Below are positions 25,020 through 33,094 of a stretch of 51,985 nucleotides of DNA, in pieces. The position numbers and the translations under genes are program-made. Position 1 is the stretch's first letter. The number at the start of each line of letters is the position of its first letter. The stretch spans positions 1 through 51,985 of the forward strand of contig CAZKTO010000012.1 of assembly GCA_964555685.1 (NCBI GenBank), read 5' to 3'. The notes beneath the pieces are model-generated. The model saw only the letters and a list, made by a program, of their open reading frames with translations. It did not search any database and was not told the DNA's origin. This stretch comes from CAZKTO01 sp964555685. Its GTDB lineage: Bacteria; Chloroflexota; Dehalococcoidia; SHYB01.

Positions 25020-25789
25020 GCCCCCTCATAGAAGGGCTGGCCAAAGAGACCGGAGGCCTCGTTCGCCAGGGCCACGGCCAGGAGCAGCGCCGCCACCGAC
25101 GCCAGCTCGTTGATAGCGCCGTAGCCGTCGCCCGTGAGCCCGCCCAGGAGCCCCGCCATCCACCGGCCCGCGAGCCACGCGACGACCGTCGCCAGCCCCA
25201 GGAGCGCCAGGCCGGCCGTCCCGGCCAGCCCCAGGCTCGCCGCCAGCGCCGTGACGAAGCCCGCCGCCACCTGCCAGCGGCTCCGGCCCCGCTGGAAGGC
25301 GGTGCCCATGCCCTCGGTCCGGGCGTAGGGGAAGCGCTCCATCGACGCCAGCATCGCCCAGCGCGAGAGGCAGGGGAAGAGCACCAGCGCCTCCAGCCGC
25401 ACGTGCCCCGGTAGCGACGCCAGCGCCGCCCATTGCATCAGGACGAGCGCCACGGCGCCGATGACGCCGAAGGCCCCGGCGTGGGGGTCCCGCAGAATCT
25501 CCAAACGCCGCTCGCGTGTGGCCCCGCCTTGGAGAGCATCGCAGCAGTCCACGAAGCCCTCCAGGTGGAGGGCGCGTGTGGCGGCGAGGAGAGCGGCCAC
25601 CAGCAGCGCCGCCACGAGCCCGTCAGGAAACACCTGGCGCAGGCCCACATCGAGGGCTGCCAGACCACCGCCCAGCAGCAGGCCAACGGCCGGGAACCAG
25701 GCCCGCGCGGGCGCGAACGCACCGGGGGCCTGCTTCGGCCCAACGGGCAGCACGGTGAGAAAGCTGAGGGCCAGGCGCAGGGCGGTCAT
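25016..25789 (-). CDS. cobS: Cobalamin-5'-phosphate synthase CobS
   Basis: This membrane enzyme couples AdoCbi-GDP with alpha-ribazole phosphate to close the nucleotide loop. It is 257 residues with about six hydrophobic segments. The Mg-binding CDP-alcohol-phosphatidyltransferase-like region LHLEGFVDCCDALQGG, followed by RRLEILRDPHAGAFG, is conserved; the usual DGxxD appears here as EGFVDCCDAL. The C-terminal GGLTGDGYGAINEL motif is intact. The ATG overlaps the cobT stop by 4 nt, and the stop overlaps cbiB by 4 nt. Confidence 0.94.
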   Translation of the reverse strand: MTALRLALSFLTVLPVGPKQAPGAFAPARAWFPAVGLLLGGGLAALDVGLRQVFPDGLVAALLVAALLAATRALHLEGFVDCCDALQGGATRERRLEILRDPHAGAFGVIGAVALVLMQWAALASLPGHVRLEALVLFPCLSRWAMLASMERFPYARTEGMGTAFQRGRSRWQVAAGFVTALAASLGLAGTAGLALLGLATVVAWLAGRWMAGLLGGLTGDGYGAINELASVAALLLAVALANEASGLFGQPFYEGA

Positions 25790-26889
25790 GGCGCGGCGCC
25801 GGGCCGGTTGGAGACGGCCGCCTCCGCGAAGGTGGCCATCTCGCGGAGGCATGCGGCCGCTGCCTCGATGAGGCCCATGGCCAGCACGGCGCCGGTCCCC
25901 TCTCCCAGGCGCATGTCCAGATCGAGGAGGGGCCGGAGCCGCAGGCGCCGCAGGGCCACGCCGTGCCCGCGCTCCGCCGACCGGTGCGACGCGATGAGGT
26001 AGTCCCGCGCGCGGGGTGCGATGGCGCAGGCGAGGAGGGCCGCTGCGCCCGTGATGAAGCCGTCCAGGACGATGGCCCGCCGGGCCAGGGCCCCGCCCAG
26101 CGCCACGCCCGCCAGCACGCCGATCTCGAACCCGCCGACCGCGGCCAGCACACCGATGGTGTCGCCGGGATCGGGCCGGTTCACCTCCAGCGCGCGGCGG
26201 ACGACGGCGGCCTTGGCGCGCAGCTCGTCGTCCGTTCGGCCGGTGCCCCGGCCCGTTGTCTCCTCGGGCGGCCGACCCGTCATGGCGCTGACGATGGCGC
26301 TGGAAGAGGTCGTGTTGCCGATGCCCATGTCGCCCATGCCGATGAGGCCGGCGCCGGCCGCGGCAGCCTCCTGCGCCAGCGCCACGCCCTCGAGGATGCA
26401 GCGCTCCGCCTGCTCGCGGGTCATCGCCGGGCCCTGGCTGATGTCGCGCGTGCCTGAGCCGATGCGCAGCGAGCGGAGCTCCGGATGCGGCGGCAACTCG
26501 GCGGCCACGCCTGCGTCCACGATGACAAGCCGGATGCCGGCCTGCCGGGCCATGACGCTGATGGCGGCGCCCCCGGCGAGAAAGTTGCATACCATTTGGG
26601 TAGTTACCGCCTGTGGGTAGGCGGTCACGCCCTGGGCCACGACCCCGTGATCGCCCGCGGCCACGATGACGGTCTTCCCGCGCGGGTGCGGCCGCTCCGT
26701 GCCGAAGATGCCCGCCAGCCGGACCGAGAGCTCCTCCAGCAGGCCCAGGCTGCCCGGCGGCTTGGTGAGCTGCGCCTGGCGCTCGCGGGCCCGCTGCATG
26801 GCGGCGGCGTCGGCTGGGCGGATGGCGGAGATGACCTCCGCCAGGGCCGCCGCGCTCACGGCGGTCCCGGCCACCACGAATCCGCGCAC
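25786..26889 (-). CDS. cobT: Nicotinate-nucleotide-dimethylbenzimidazole phosphoribosyltransferase CobT
   Basis: CobT activates the lower-ligand base by moving phosphoribose from nicotinate mononucleotide to dimethylbenzimidazole or a related base. The 367 residues start at a GTG preceded by AGGAGG six bases away. Conserved parts are KPPGSLGLLEELSVRLAGI, VAAGDHGV, GMGDMGIGNTTSSSA, GGFEIGVLAG and the catalytic Glu330 in RLGEGTGAVLAM. It lies 10 bp after cobO. No bza or bluB gene for making the base is in the window, so the base may be imported or made elsewhere. Confidence 0.95.
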   Translation of the reverse strand: MRGFVVAGTAVSAAALAEVISAIRPADAAAMQRARERQAQLTKPPGSLGLLEELSVRLAGIFGTERPHPRGKTVIVAAGDHGVVAQGVTAYPQAVTTQMVCNFLAGGAAISVMARQAGIRLVIVDAGVAAELPPHPELRSLRIGSGTRDISQGPAMTREQAERCILEGVALAQEAAAAGAGLIGMGDMGIGNTTSSSAIVSAMTGRPPEETTGRGTGRTDDELRAKAAVVRRALEVNRPDPGDTIGVLAAVGGFEIGVLAGVALGGALARRAIVLDGFITGAAALLACAIAPRARDYLIASHRSAERGHGVALRRLRLRPLLDLDMRLGEGTGAVLAMGLIEAAAACLREMATFAEAAVSNRPGAAP

Positions 26890-26899
26890 GGCTGCCCTC

Positions 26900-27487
26900 C
26901 TAGAACTCGATGCCCGGCTGGGCCTTGATGCCCTGGTCGCGGTATGGGTGCTTGACCAGGCGCATTTCCGTCACCAGGTCGGCGTAGTCGATCAGCTCCG
27001 GGGGGGCATGGCGCCCGGTGATGATGACGTGGCGCATCGGCGGGCGCCGCTTGAGCGTTTCGATCACCTCCGCCACGGGCACCCAGCCGTAGTGCATGGC
27101 GTAGGTGAACTCGTCCAGCACGACGACCTGGTCGTCGCCGTGGAGGATCGCGTCCTTGCAGCGGCCCCACTGCTCGATGGCCAGGGCCTTGGTGCGGTCC
27201 ATGTCCTTGGAGAGCCACGTGAAGCCATCGCCCAGGGCCTCCATGGGGATGCCCATCCGCTTCGCGGCCCGCTGCTCGCCGAACTGGGCGCCGGTGTGCT
27301 TGATGAACTGGCAGACCCGGACCTTGTAGCCGCGCCCCCACGCGCGCATGGCGACGCCCAGGGCGGCCGTCGTCTTCCCCTTGCCCTCGCCGGTGTTGAC
27401 GATGACGAGCCCCTTGTTCGTGCGAGGTCCCTTGACCGGCTGGTGTGCCCGTTTAGAAGGGTCCTTGGTCGCCTCGTCCATCGTCAT
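26900..27487 (-). CDS. cobO: Corrinoid adenosyltransferase CobO/CobA type
   Basis: This enzyme transfers the adenosyl group of ATP to reduced corrinoids and so activates imported corrinoids. The 195 residues have the P-loop variant NTGEGKGKTT at 31-40, preceded by RTNKGLVIV. Other conserved parts are WGRGYKVRVCQFIK, the DEFTYAMHYGW segment and HVIITGRHAPPELIDYADLVTEM. The C-terminal KHPYRDQGIKAQPGIEF is diagnostic. The ATG overlaps the btuD stop by 4 nt. This puts adenosylation right after the uptake genes. Confidence 0.96.
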   Translation of the reverse strand: MTMDEATKDPSKRAHQPVKGPRTNKGLVIVNTGEGKGKTTAALGVAMRAWGRGYKVRVCQFIKHTGAQFGEQRAAKRMGIPMEALGDGFTWLSKDMDRTKALAIEQWGRCKDAILHGDDQVVVLDEFTYAMHYGWVPVAEVIETLKRRPPMRHVIITGRHAPPELIDYADLVTEMRLVKHPYRDQGIKAQPGIEF

Positions 27488-28845
27488 CCATCCTTCGCCC
27501 CGACCTGTCGGGGCTCCATCCCTTCGGCCAGCCTGAGCAGCGCGGCCACGGCCTCCTCGGGGTCGGCGCAGCGGGCCACGGGGCGCAGGCTATCGAACAG
27601 GCGCTGGGCGGCGCCGCCGGCGAAGTCGCGCCGGGCGAACGGGCCGCTCTCGATACTGACGAAGCGCGAGACCTCGGCCAGGGCCTGGAGGTTGCGCAGG
27701 TTGTTCGAGCCGAAGGGCGTCTCGCACAGCACCACCACGGCGGCCTCGCGGACGAGGGCCAGGTGCGCCGCATGCGCTGCGTCGTCGATGCCACCGAACG
27801 CCGGCACCGGCACATACGCCACGCCCAGAATATCCGCTGCGCGACGGTCCGTGTCCCCCGCGCCCAGCACGCCCGCCGTCACGGTGAAGCCGGCCCGCTG
27901 GAGCTCGTACATGAGGCGCGCGCCGCTCCCGCCGCCGCAGACGACGTGGACACGCAGCCCGGGCGTGCGCGGGGCCGCGGGCCGCGCCTGGTCCAGCAGG
28001 CTCAGGGTCAGGGCGCCCGTCAGCGGGTCCGTGTAGACGACGGCCCGCACGCCGAAGGCCGCCTCGATAGTGACGGGCGTGAGCACCTCGACGGGCGTCC
28101 CTTCGGCCAGCACGCGGCCCCGGCTGAGCAGCACCAGGCGATGGCAGTAGCGGGCGGCCAGCGGCAGATCGTGGATGGCGGCGATAGCCGTCATGCCCTC
28201 GCCTGCGAGGCCGCGCACGAGGTCGAGGGCCTTGAGCTGGTGCTGGACGTCCAGATTCGCCGTCGGCTCGTCCAGGAGCAGCACCCGTCCGCCCGAGGCC
28301 GACTGGGCCAGCGCCCGCGCTAGGAAGATGCGCTGCCGCTCGCCGCCCGAAAGGCTCGTCACGAGGCGGTCGGCGAAGGGCTCCGTCTCAGTGGCGCGCA
28401 TGGCGTCCATGGCGATGCGCCGGTCGGAGGCGCTCTCCACCTCGAACCGGCCCATGTGCGGGTAGCGGCCCATGACCACCACTTCGAGCCCCGTGAACCC
28501 GAACGTGTAGGGCGCCAGCTGCGGCACCATCGCCAGGACGCGCGCCACCTCCCGCGGGGGCATGGCGGCCAGGTCGCGCCCCTCGAGGGAGACGGCCCCC
28601 TCCCGCTGCCGCAGCAGCCCGCCGATAATCCTCAGGAGGGTCGACTTGCCGGCGCCGTTGGGCCCGATGAGCCCGATGAGCTCGCCTCGCCGTGCTCGCA
28701 GGCCTACGCCGTCCAGCAACCGCGCACCGTCGATCTGGTACACCAACTCGCGGGCGGCGACGGCCAGGGGCCCATCCGGCCCCGCGGCTGCTTCCTGGAC
28801 GACGGGACAGGGCTTGGCCCCGACCTGTCGGGGCACGCCTGCCAC
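27484..28845 (-). CDS. btuD: Corrinoid ABC transporter ATPase BtuD with extra C-terminal domain
   Basis: The 453 residues hold two parts. Residues ~30-270 are an ABC ATPase of the iron/B12 family: Walker A GPNGAGKST at 61-69, signature LSGGERQRIFLARAL, Walker B VLLLDEP, and the His switch in AAIHDLP. Residues ~290-445 are an added Rossmann-like domain (VHVVCGGGSGARLMYELQRA, GVLGAGDTDRRAADILG, CETPFGSNNLRNLQALAE), a combination I also recall from some archaeal corrinoid/iron ATPases. The start is uncertain: the GTG at 28845 lacks a ribosome site, and the first ~20 codons come from a repeat. The same 18-bp palindrome encodes PRQVGAK at both ends. Confidence 0.87.
   Translation of the reverse strand: MAGVPRQVGAKPCPVVQEAAAGPDGPLAVAARELVYQIDGARLLDGVGLRARRGELIGLIGPNGAGKSTLLRIIGGLLRQREGAVSLEGRDLAAMPPREVARVLAMVPQLAPYTFGFTGLEVVVMGRYPHMGRFEVESASDRRIAMDAMRATETEPFADRLVTSLSGGERQRIFLARALAQSASGGRVLLLDEPTANLDVQHQLKALDLVRGLAGEGMTAIAAIHDLPLAARYCHRLVLLSRGRVLAEGTPVEVLTPVTIEAAFGVRAVVYTDPLTGALTLSLLDQARPAAPRTPGLRVHVVCGGGSGARLMYELQRAGFTVTAGVLGAGDTDRRAADILGVAYVPVPAFGGIDDAAHAAHLALVREAAVVVLCETPFGSNNLRNLQALAEVSRFVSIESGPFARRDFAGGAAQRLFDSLRPVARCADPEEAVAALLRLAEGMEPRQVGAKDG
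27497..27514. repeat. 18-bp palindrome GCCCCGACCTGTCGGGGC, copy 1
   Basis: This is an exact copy of the sites at 28817 and 33095. It has seven-base arms around a short centre. This copy is read inside the last codons of btuD as PRQVGA. Confidence 0.85.
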
Positions 28846-28861
28846 GACGGGACAGGGCTTG
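28799..28861. repeat. Composite repeat: 18-bp palindrome between two 18-bp direct repeats
   Basis: The unit ACGACGGGACAGGGCTTG occurs at 28799-28816 and 28844-28861. It flanks the palindrome GCCCCGACCTGTCGGGGC at 28817-28834, plus nine more bases. It occupies the btuF-btuD junction and supplies the first codons of the long btuD frame. Confidence 0.8.
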
Positions 28862-28862
28862 T

Positions 28863-29918
28863 TTACTGGGGTCTGCTGAATGGCGGGAACTCCTTGCCGG
28901 CGAAGTCGGCGGGGTAGAGGAGCTTCGCCAGCTCCTCGGCGCCGCGCAGGTTCCAGAACGAGAGCGTGGTCATGTAGCGCGCCGGCAGCAGGTAGACGCG
29001 CCCGCTCTTGATGGCCGGCACCTCCGCCAGAGCCGCGTGGCCCACGAGGAACCGCCGGTACGGCTCGGCGCCGTCCTGCGGCTGGTTGATGATGATCACC
29101 TCGGGGCGCATGGCGACGATCCCCTCGATATCGATGACCGGATTGCGCTCGAGCCCGGCCTCGGCCGCCACGTTGAGCCCGCCTGCGGCCTCGATGATGG
29201 CCCCCTCGGTCGAGCCCTTGCCCGCTGTGTAGAGCTTGTCGGCGAACCGGGCGGTGGACATGACCCGGGGGCGCGACGCCGCCAGCTTCGCCCCCACGAT
29301 CTTCTGGAGCGCCTCGTGCCTCGCCCGCACCTCGCGCGCGAAGGCGATCGCCCGCTGCTCCTCGCCGTAGATATACCCCATGAGCAGGATGTCGTTGACG
29401 CGGCCCTCCGGGTCGTTATTGAGCTGCGTCTGGACCACCGTCAGGCCCACGCGGGTCAGCGCCTCGATGAAGTCCTTCTGGGAGAAGGCGCTGGCGATCA
29501 CGATGTCTGGCCGCGTGGCGATGACGGCCTCGGGCTCGCGCGGCAGCGTCGGGAGGCTGGCCGCCAGATCGGCCACGTTGGACTGCTCGGCCACCTTGGT
29601 AAAGGCGCCCACGGCCACGACCCGGGACGCCGGGACAAGGGCGTAGGTTACCTCGTCGTGGCCAAGGGAGACGGTGACGATGCGCTCCGGCTTGGCGCGG
29701 ATGGTCACGCGGCCGTTGAGGCCCTCGATCTCCCGGGGCCAGCCCGCGTTGTCGGGGTTCACGATGCCGGGGACGCCCGCCAGCGGGTTCCGGACAGACG
29801 TGGGCGCGGGCGTCGCGCCCGGCGACGGCGTGGGCGGCTCGGACGTGCCGCCGCACGCGGCGGCCGCCAGCGTCACGATAGCCAGGGTGGCGAAGAGGAT
29901 GGAGATGCGGGCCGGCAT
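28863..29918 (-). CDS. btuF: Corrinoid-binding lipoprotein BtuF
   Basis: This is the extracellular substrate-binding protein of the vitamin B12 importer. It is 351 residues from an ATG with GGAG about 11 bases upstream. The signal peptide ends with a lipobox and Cys22 (LAAAAC), followed by a Pro/Thr-rich spacer (about 25-45). The mature part has the cluster A-2 fold signatures: PERIVTVSLGHDEVTYAL, ATRPDIVIASAF, YTAGKGSTEGAIIEAAGG and AMRPEVIIINQ. Substrate assignment comes from the riboswitch and neighbours; the fold alone could also be ferric siderophore-binding. It lies 35 bp after btuC, and the btuD frame opens 17 bp downstream. Confidence 0.9.
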   Translation of the reverse strand: MPARISILFATLAIVTLAAAACGGTSEPPTPSPGATPAPTSVRNPLAGVPGIVNPDNAGWPREIEGLNGRVTIRAKPERIVTVSLGHDEVTYALVPASRVVAVGAFTKVAEQSNVADLAASLPTLPREPEAVIATRPDIVIASAFSQKDFIEALTRVGLTVVQTQLNNDPEGRVNDILLMGYIYGEEQRAIAFAREVRARHEALQKIVGAKLAASRPRVMSTARFADKLYTAGKGSTEGAIIEAAGGLNVAAEAGLERNPVIDIEGIVAMRPEVIIINQPQDGAEPYRRFLVGHAALAEVPAIKSGRVYLLPARYMTTLSFWNLRGAEELAKLLYPADFAGKEFPPFSRPQ

Positions 29919-29953
29919 AGGGATCGGGACTCCTTGGCTGCGGCGGCGGGCGA

Positions 29954-31030
29954 TCAGAACGCCTCGGCCTGACGTTTGTTGCGGAGGAGCAGGAAGATGA
30001 AGAACGGCGCGCCGACGAACGCGGTGATGACGCCCACGCGGAGCTCGGCGGGCTCGATGACGGTGCGGGCAATCGTATCGGCCACGACGACGAAGAGGGC
30101 GCCGCCCAGGGCGCTGGCGGGGACCAGGACGCGATGGTCCGGGCCCGCCAGCAGCCTGATGACGTGGGGCACGACCAGCCCCACGAAGGCGATGGTGCCG
30201 CTGAACGCCACGGCCGCGCCCGTCACCATCGCCGCCGCGCCGATGAGCAGCGGCCGGACGATGGCCACTCGCACGCCCAGGGCCCGGGCGTCCTCGTCGC
30301 CCAGCATGAGCAGGTTGAGGTCCCGCGAGAGGAGCAGGATGACGCCGGCGCCGCCGAGGACGAGGGGCGCGGCCAGGCGCGCGTGCTCCCACGTGCGCCC
30401 GTCGAGCCCGCCGGCCAGCCAGAAGAGGATCTCTCGAATCGAGTAGTTATCGGACTCGATGACGAGGACGGCGGAGACGAGGGCGCCCAGGAACGAGCTG
30501 ACGGCGACGCCCGCCAGAAGCAGGGTGGCCATGGAGAAGCGCCCGCCGATGGCGGCGATGCCGTACACAAGGAACGCCGCGCCCAGCGCGCCCAGGAATG
30601 CGAAGAAGGGCAGCGCCAGGTAGAAGGCCGAGCTGACCCCGGCGGCGATGACGATGACCGCCGCCGCTGCGCCGCCCGCCGAGACGCCGATGATCCCTGG
30701 GTCGGCCATGGGGTTGCGGAAGAGGCCCTGCATCGTCGCGCCGGCGACGCCCAGGGCCATGCCCACTAGCGCCCCCACGGCGATCCTCGGCAGGCGCAGC
30801 CGCTCGATGACCAGCTCGTCGGTGCGGGCGTAGTCCCCGGCATCGATCCCCACGTCGTCGAGGACAATGGCCGCAACGTCGCCCACGGAGATATTGACGG
30901 GCCCCAGGGTCAGGGATGCCAGGCCGGCGGCGAGCAGCAGGAGCGTCAGTAGGCCAACGCTGGCGGCCAGGCGCGTCCGGACGCCGGCCCGGCGGTAGGC
31001 CCCCAGCGTTGGGGCGACGGCCACCCGCAT
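29954..31030 (-). CDS. btuC: Corrinoid ABC transporter permease BtuC (FecCD family)
   Basis: This is the membrane channel of the B12 importer. It has 358 residues and about ten hydrophobic segments, as in BtuC. Family motifs are RLPRIAVGALVGMALGVAGATMQGLFRNPMADPGIIGVSAGG cut into two recognisable parts (about 78-118) and the coupling-helix region GTIAFVGLVVPHVIRLLAGPDHR. It is the first gene of the corrinoid operon. Its Shine-Dalgarno (GGAGGT) lies inside a 10-bp hairpin below the cobalamin riboswitch, so its translation should fall when adenosylcobalamin is plentiful. Confidence 0.93.
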   Translation of the reverse strand: MRVAVAPTLGAYRRAGVRTRLAASVGLLTLLLLAAGLASLTLGPVNISVGDVAAIVLDDVGIDAGDYARTDELVIERLRLPRIAVGALVGMALGVAGATMQGLFRNPMADPGIIGVSAGGAAAAVIVIAAGVSSAFYLALPFFAFLGALGAAFLVYGIAAIGGRFSMATLLLAGVAVSSFLGALVSAVLVIESDNYSIREILFWLAGGLDGRTWEHARLAAPLVLGGAGVILLLSRDLNLLMLGDEDARALGVRVAIVRPLLIGAAAMVTGAAVAFSGTIAFVGLVVPHVIRLLAGPDHRVLVPASALGGALFVVVADTIARTVIEPAELRVGVITAFVGAPFFIFLLLRNKRQAEAF

Positions 31031-31032
31031 GA

Positions 31033-31065
31033 AAAGACCTCCTGGCTGCTCCGCCGGAGGTCTTT
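31033..31065 (-). promoter_or_regulatory. Expression-platform hairpin sequestering the btuC ribosome site
   Basis: On the minus strand, AAAGACCTCC (31065-31056), a 13-nt loop and GGAGGTCTTT (31042-31033) pair perfectly over 10 bp. They end two bases before the ATG. The GGAGGT in the 3' arm is the Shine-Dalgarno, and the arm ends in a U-run, so both translational block and termination are possible. A second stem (31075-31081 with 31102-31108) could be part of the switch. Confidence 0.75.
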
Positions 31066-31143
31066 CGTCCAGGGCACCTGGTGGGAGTCTTTCAGGACCG
31101 GCCAGGTGGAAGGACCCTCTCTAAGCGGAGAGCGGTCGCTTCA

Positions 31144-31319
31144 CCGTTCAGGCAGGTCTCCTGGCTCTCGGGTGTGAAGGCTGCCGGGCCCTTCCCGTCC
31201 TTCCGATACCGGAAGGACAGTGGGCCCCGGCTAGGGGGACCCGATTACAGTGGCGCCACCGCGGCGGCTTCGCACCGCCTTCCCTATTCTCCCCGATGAG
31301 GATCGGGGCACCTGAACGG
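31144..31319 (-). promoter_or_regulatory. Cobalamin (adenosylcobalamin) riboswitch
   Basis: The minus-strand RNA has the class hallmarks: AATAGGGAAGGCGGTG near the 5' side, the GCGCCACTGTAA core, and the B12 box GAGCCAGGAGACCTGCC near the 3' end. The closing helix P1 is a perfect 9-bp pairing of CCGTTCAGG (31319-31311) with CCTGAACGG (31152-31144). It lies between a strong promoter and btuC, followed by the sequestering hairpin. It controls the whole btuC-to-pduX operon. Confidence 0.96.
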
Positions 31320-31342
31320 GCAGCGCTCGTATCGCGAGGGGT

Positions 31343-31372
31343 ACTATACGCCGGGCGCGGAGGAGGTGTCAA
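31343..31372 (-). promoter_or_regulatory. Promoter of the corrinoid operon
   Basis: On the minus strand, an exact TTGACA (31372-31367) and TATAGT (31348-31343) are spaced 18 nt. The predicted transcript starts about 15-20 nt before helix P1 of the riboswitch. Confidence 0.78.
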
Positions 31373-31451
31373 ACGCGCAGGGCCGACCGCCATGCAGAGT
31401 CCTTCAAAGGTTCGGGGCCTGCGGCGAGCAGCGATAACCGAAAGGTCGCCA

Positions 31452-31496
31452 GCCGGTGCTACCGGCCGGCAGCGCTCGCCCGCGGGTGCTACCCGC
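31452..31496 (-). terminator. Two hairpins with GCT loop after the aldehyde dehydrogenase gene
   Basis: GCCGGT-GCT-ACCGGC (31452-31466) and GCGGGT-GCT-ACCCGC (31482-31496) are two perfect 6-bp hairpins with the same loop, starting five bases past the stop at 31502. No U-tract follows, so termination or mRNA protection is a guess. The shared form GGT-GCT-ACC suggests a repeat family. Confidence 0.45.
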
Positions 31497-31501
31497 CCAG
31501 C

Positions 31502-32980
31502 CTAGCCCCACTGGATCGCCATGATCTCCGTATACTCGTCCAGGCCGTACATCCCACCCTCGCGGCCGATGCCGCTCTCCTTGAACCCGCCGAAGGGCGT
31601 GTGGCGCGGCGGCCCGCCCATGTTGATCGTCACCGTGCCCGCGCGGAGGCGCTTCGCCATCTCCATCGCCTTCGGGACGTTGCCCGTCAGGATCGTCGCG
31701 CCTAGGCCGTAGCGCGTGTCGTTGGCGATGCGCAGCGCCTCCTCCTCGTCCTTGTACGGGATGACGGAGAGCACGGGCCCGAAGATCTCCTCCTGGGCGA
31801 TGCGCATCTCGTTGCGGACGTTGGCGAAGATCGTCGGCTGGAGGAAGAAGCCGCGCTCCAGGCCGGGCGGGCGTCCGCCGCCCGCGGCCAGCTCGGCCCC
31901 CTGCTCCTTGCCCGAGGCGATGTACTCCTCGACCTTCAGGCGCCGCTCCTCGCGGATCAAGGGCCCCAGGAGCACCTGCGGGTCCGCCGGGTTGCCGATC
32001 TTCACCGTCTTGACGAAGCCGGCCATCTTCGCGACGAGGGCGTCGTGGCTCTTCTTGGGGACGAGCACGCGCGTGTTCATGACGCACCCCTGGCCCGCGT
32101 GGAAGTAGGTGGGACTCGCGACGCCCGGCGCCACCATGTCGAAGTTGATGTCGTCCAGCAAGATGTTGGGGCTCTTGCCGCCCAGCTCCAGGTGCACGCG
32201 CTTGAGCGTCCGCGAGGCCGCCTCCATGATCTTCTTGCCCGTGGCCACGCTGCCCGTGAAGCTCACCTTGTCGATGAGGGCGCTCTCGGTGAGCTCCTGG
32301 CTGATCTCCGGGCCCTCGCCGCAGACGACGTTGAAGACGCCCGCGGGCAGGTCCGTCTCCTGGACGATCTGCGCCAGGAGGAGGTTGATGATGGGGGCAT
32401 AGGGCGAGGGCTTCACGACCATGGTGCAGCCCGTGGCCAGCGCCGGGCCCACCTTCTGGATGGTCACGAAGAGGGGGAAGTTCCACGTGGGGATGAGGCC
32501 GCAGACGCCCACCGGCGCGTGATAGACCATGTGGTTCACGAGGCGCGCGGGCCCCACGGGCAGGTGCATCACGTCCGAGGGCAGCATCCGCTCGAACTCG
32601 TACTTCACCGCCCGGTCCGCGTAGTCGTACATGTATTCGATGGGGTTCTCGAGGTTCACCGAGTGGGTGGCGTACTCGGCGCCCGCCTCCTCGACGAGGA
32701 CCTTTCGGATCTCCTCCTTGCGCTTGGCCATGCCGTCGGCGATCTGGCGGATGATACGCGAGCGGTCGTGGGGGCGCATGCGCGACCAGGGCCCCTCGTC
32801 GAAGGCGCGCCGGGCAGCCTGGATGGCCCGCCGCATGTCGTCGCGGCTGCTGTTCGCCACGTGGCCCACGGTCTCCTCCGTCGCCGGATTGATGACGCCG
32901 TAGGCCTTGCCGCTGGATGCGGCTACCCAGGAACCATCGATGTAGTTCTTGTACGTTGGCGCCTTTGTTGCGGTCGTCAT
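31502..32980 (-). CDS. NAD(P)-dependent aldehyde dehydrogenase
   Basis: This 492-residue aldehyde dehydrogenase oxidises an aldehyde to the carboxylic acid. Conserved parts are PTWNFPL with Asn167, the cofactor loop FTGSVATGKK, catalytic Glu265 in LELGGKSP, the nucleophile Cys299 in HAGQGCVMNTR, and EEIFGPVLSV. The final segment (TINMGGPPRHTPFGGFKESGIGREGG) is normal. The start ATG has AGGAGG six bases upstream. It follows the two SDR genes on the same strand, so an alcohol-to-aldehyde-to-acid sequence is plausible. The real substrate is not visible from the sequence. Confidence 0.93.
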   Translation of the reverse strand: MTTATKAPTYKNYIDGSWVAASSGKAYGVINPATEETVGHVANSSRDDMRRAIQAARRAFDEGPWSRMRPHDRSRIIRQIADGMAKRKEEIRKVLVEEAGAEYATHSVNLENPIEYMYDYADRAVKYEFERMLPSDVMHLPVGPARLVNHMVYHAPVGVCGLIPTWNFPLFVTIQKVGPALATGCTMVVKPSPYAPIINLLLAQIVQETDLPAGVFNVVCGEGPEISQELTESALIDKVSFTGSVATGKKIMEAASRTLKRVHLELGGKSPNILLDDINFDMVAPGVASPTYFHAGQGCVMNTRVLVPKKSHDALVAKMAGFVKTVKIGNPADPQVLLGPLIREERRLKVEEYIASGKEQGAELAAGGGRPPGLERGFFLQPTIFANVRNEMRIAQEEIFGPVLSVIPYKDEEEALRIANDTRYGLGATILTGNVPKAMEMAKRLRAGTVTINMGGPPRHTPFGGFKESGIGREGGMYGLDEYTEIMAIQWG

Positions 32981-33094
32981 GACGTGCCTCCTGGTCTATG
33001 ACTTTGGAGAATCCGTTCTACTGGGCTGTGGTGAGTATCCGTTTCGGCGCCGGCAGGTTCCGCACCTGTGTTCGGGTTGCGGCAGCGGTTGCTC

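Noticed and set aside
26900..27487. CobO as a generic ATPase
   Set aside because: The NTGEGKGKTT P-loop and the KHPYRDQGIKAQPGIEF end are specific to corrinoid adenosyltransferases.
28863..30392. Long frame merging btuF with a btuC overlap
   Set aside because: Only the part from 29918 has a signal peptide and the binding-protein fold; the rest is btuC out of frame.
31144..31319. Protein-coding frames across the riboswitch region
   Set aside because: The conserved riboswitch core and P1 pairing explain the sequence; the short frames have no homology or ribosome sites.
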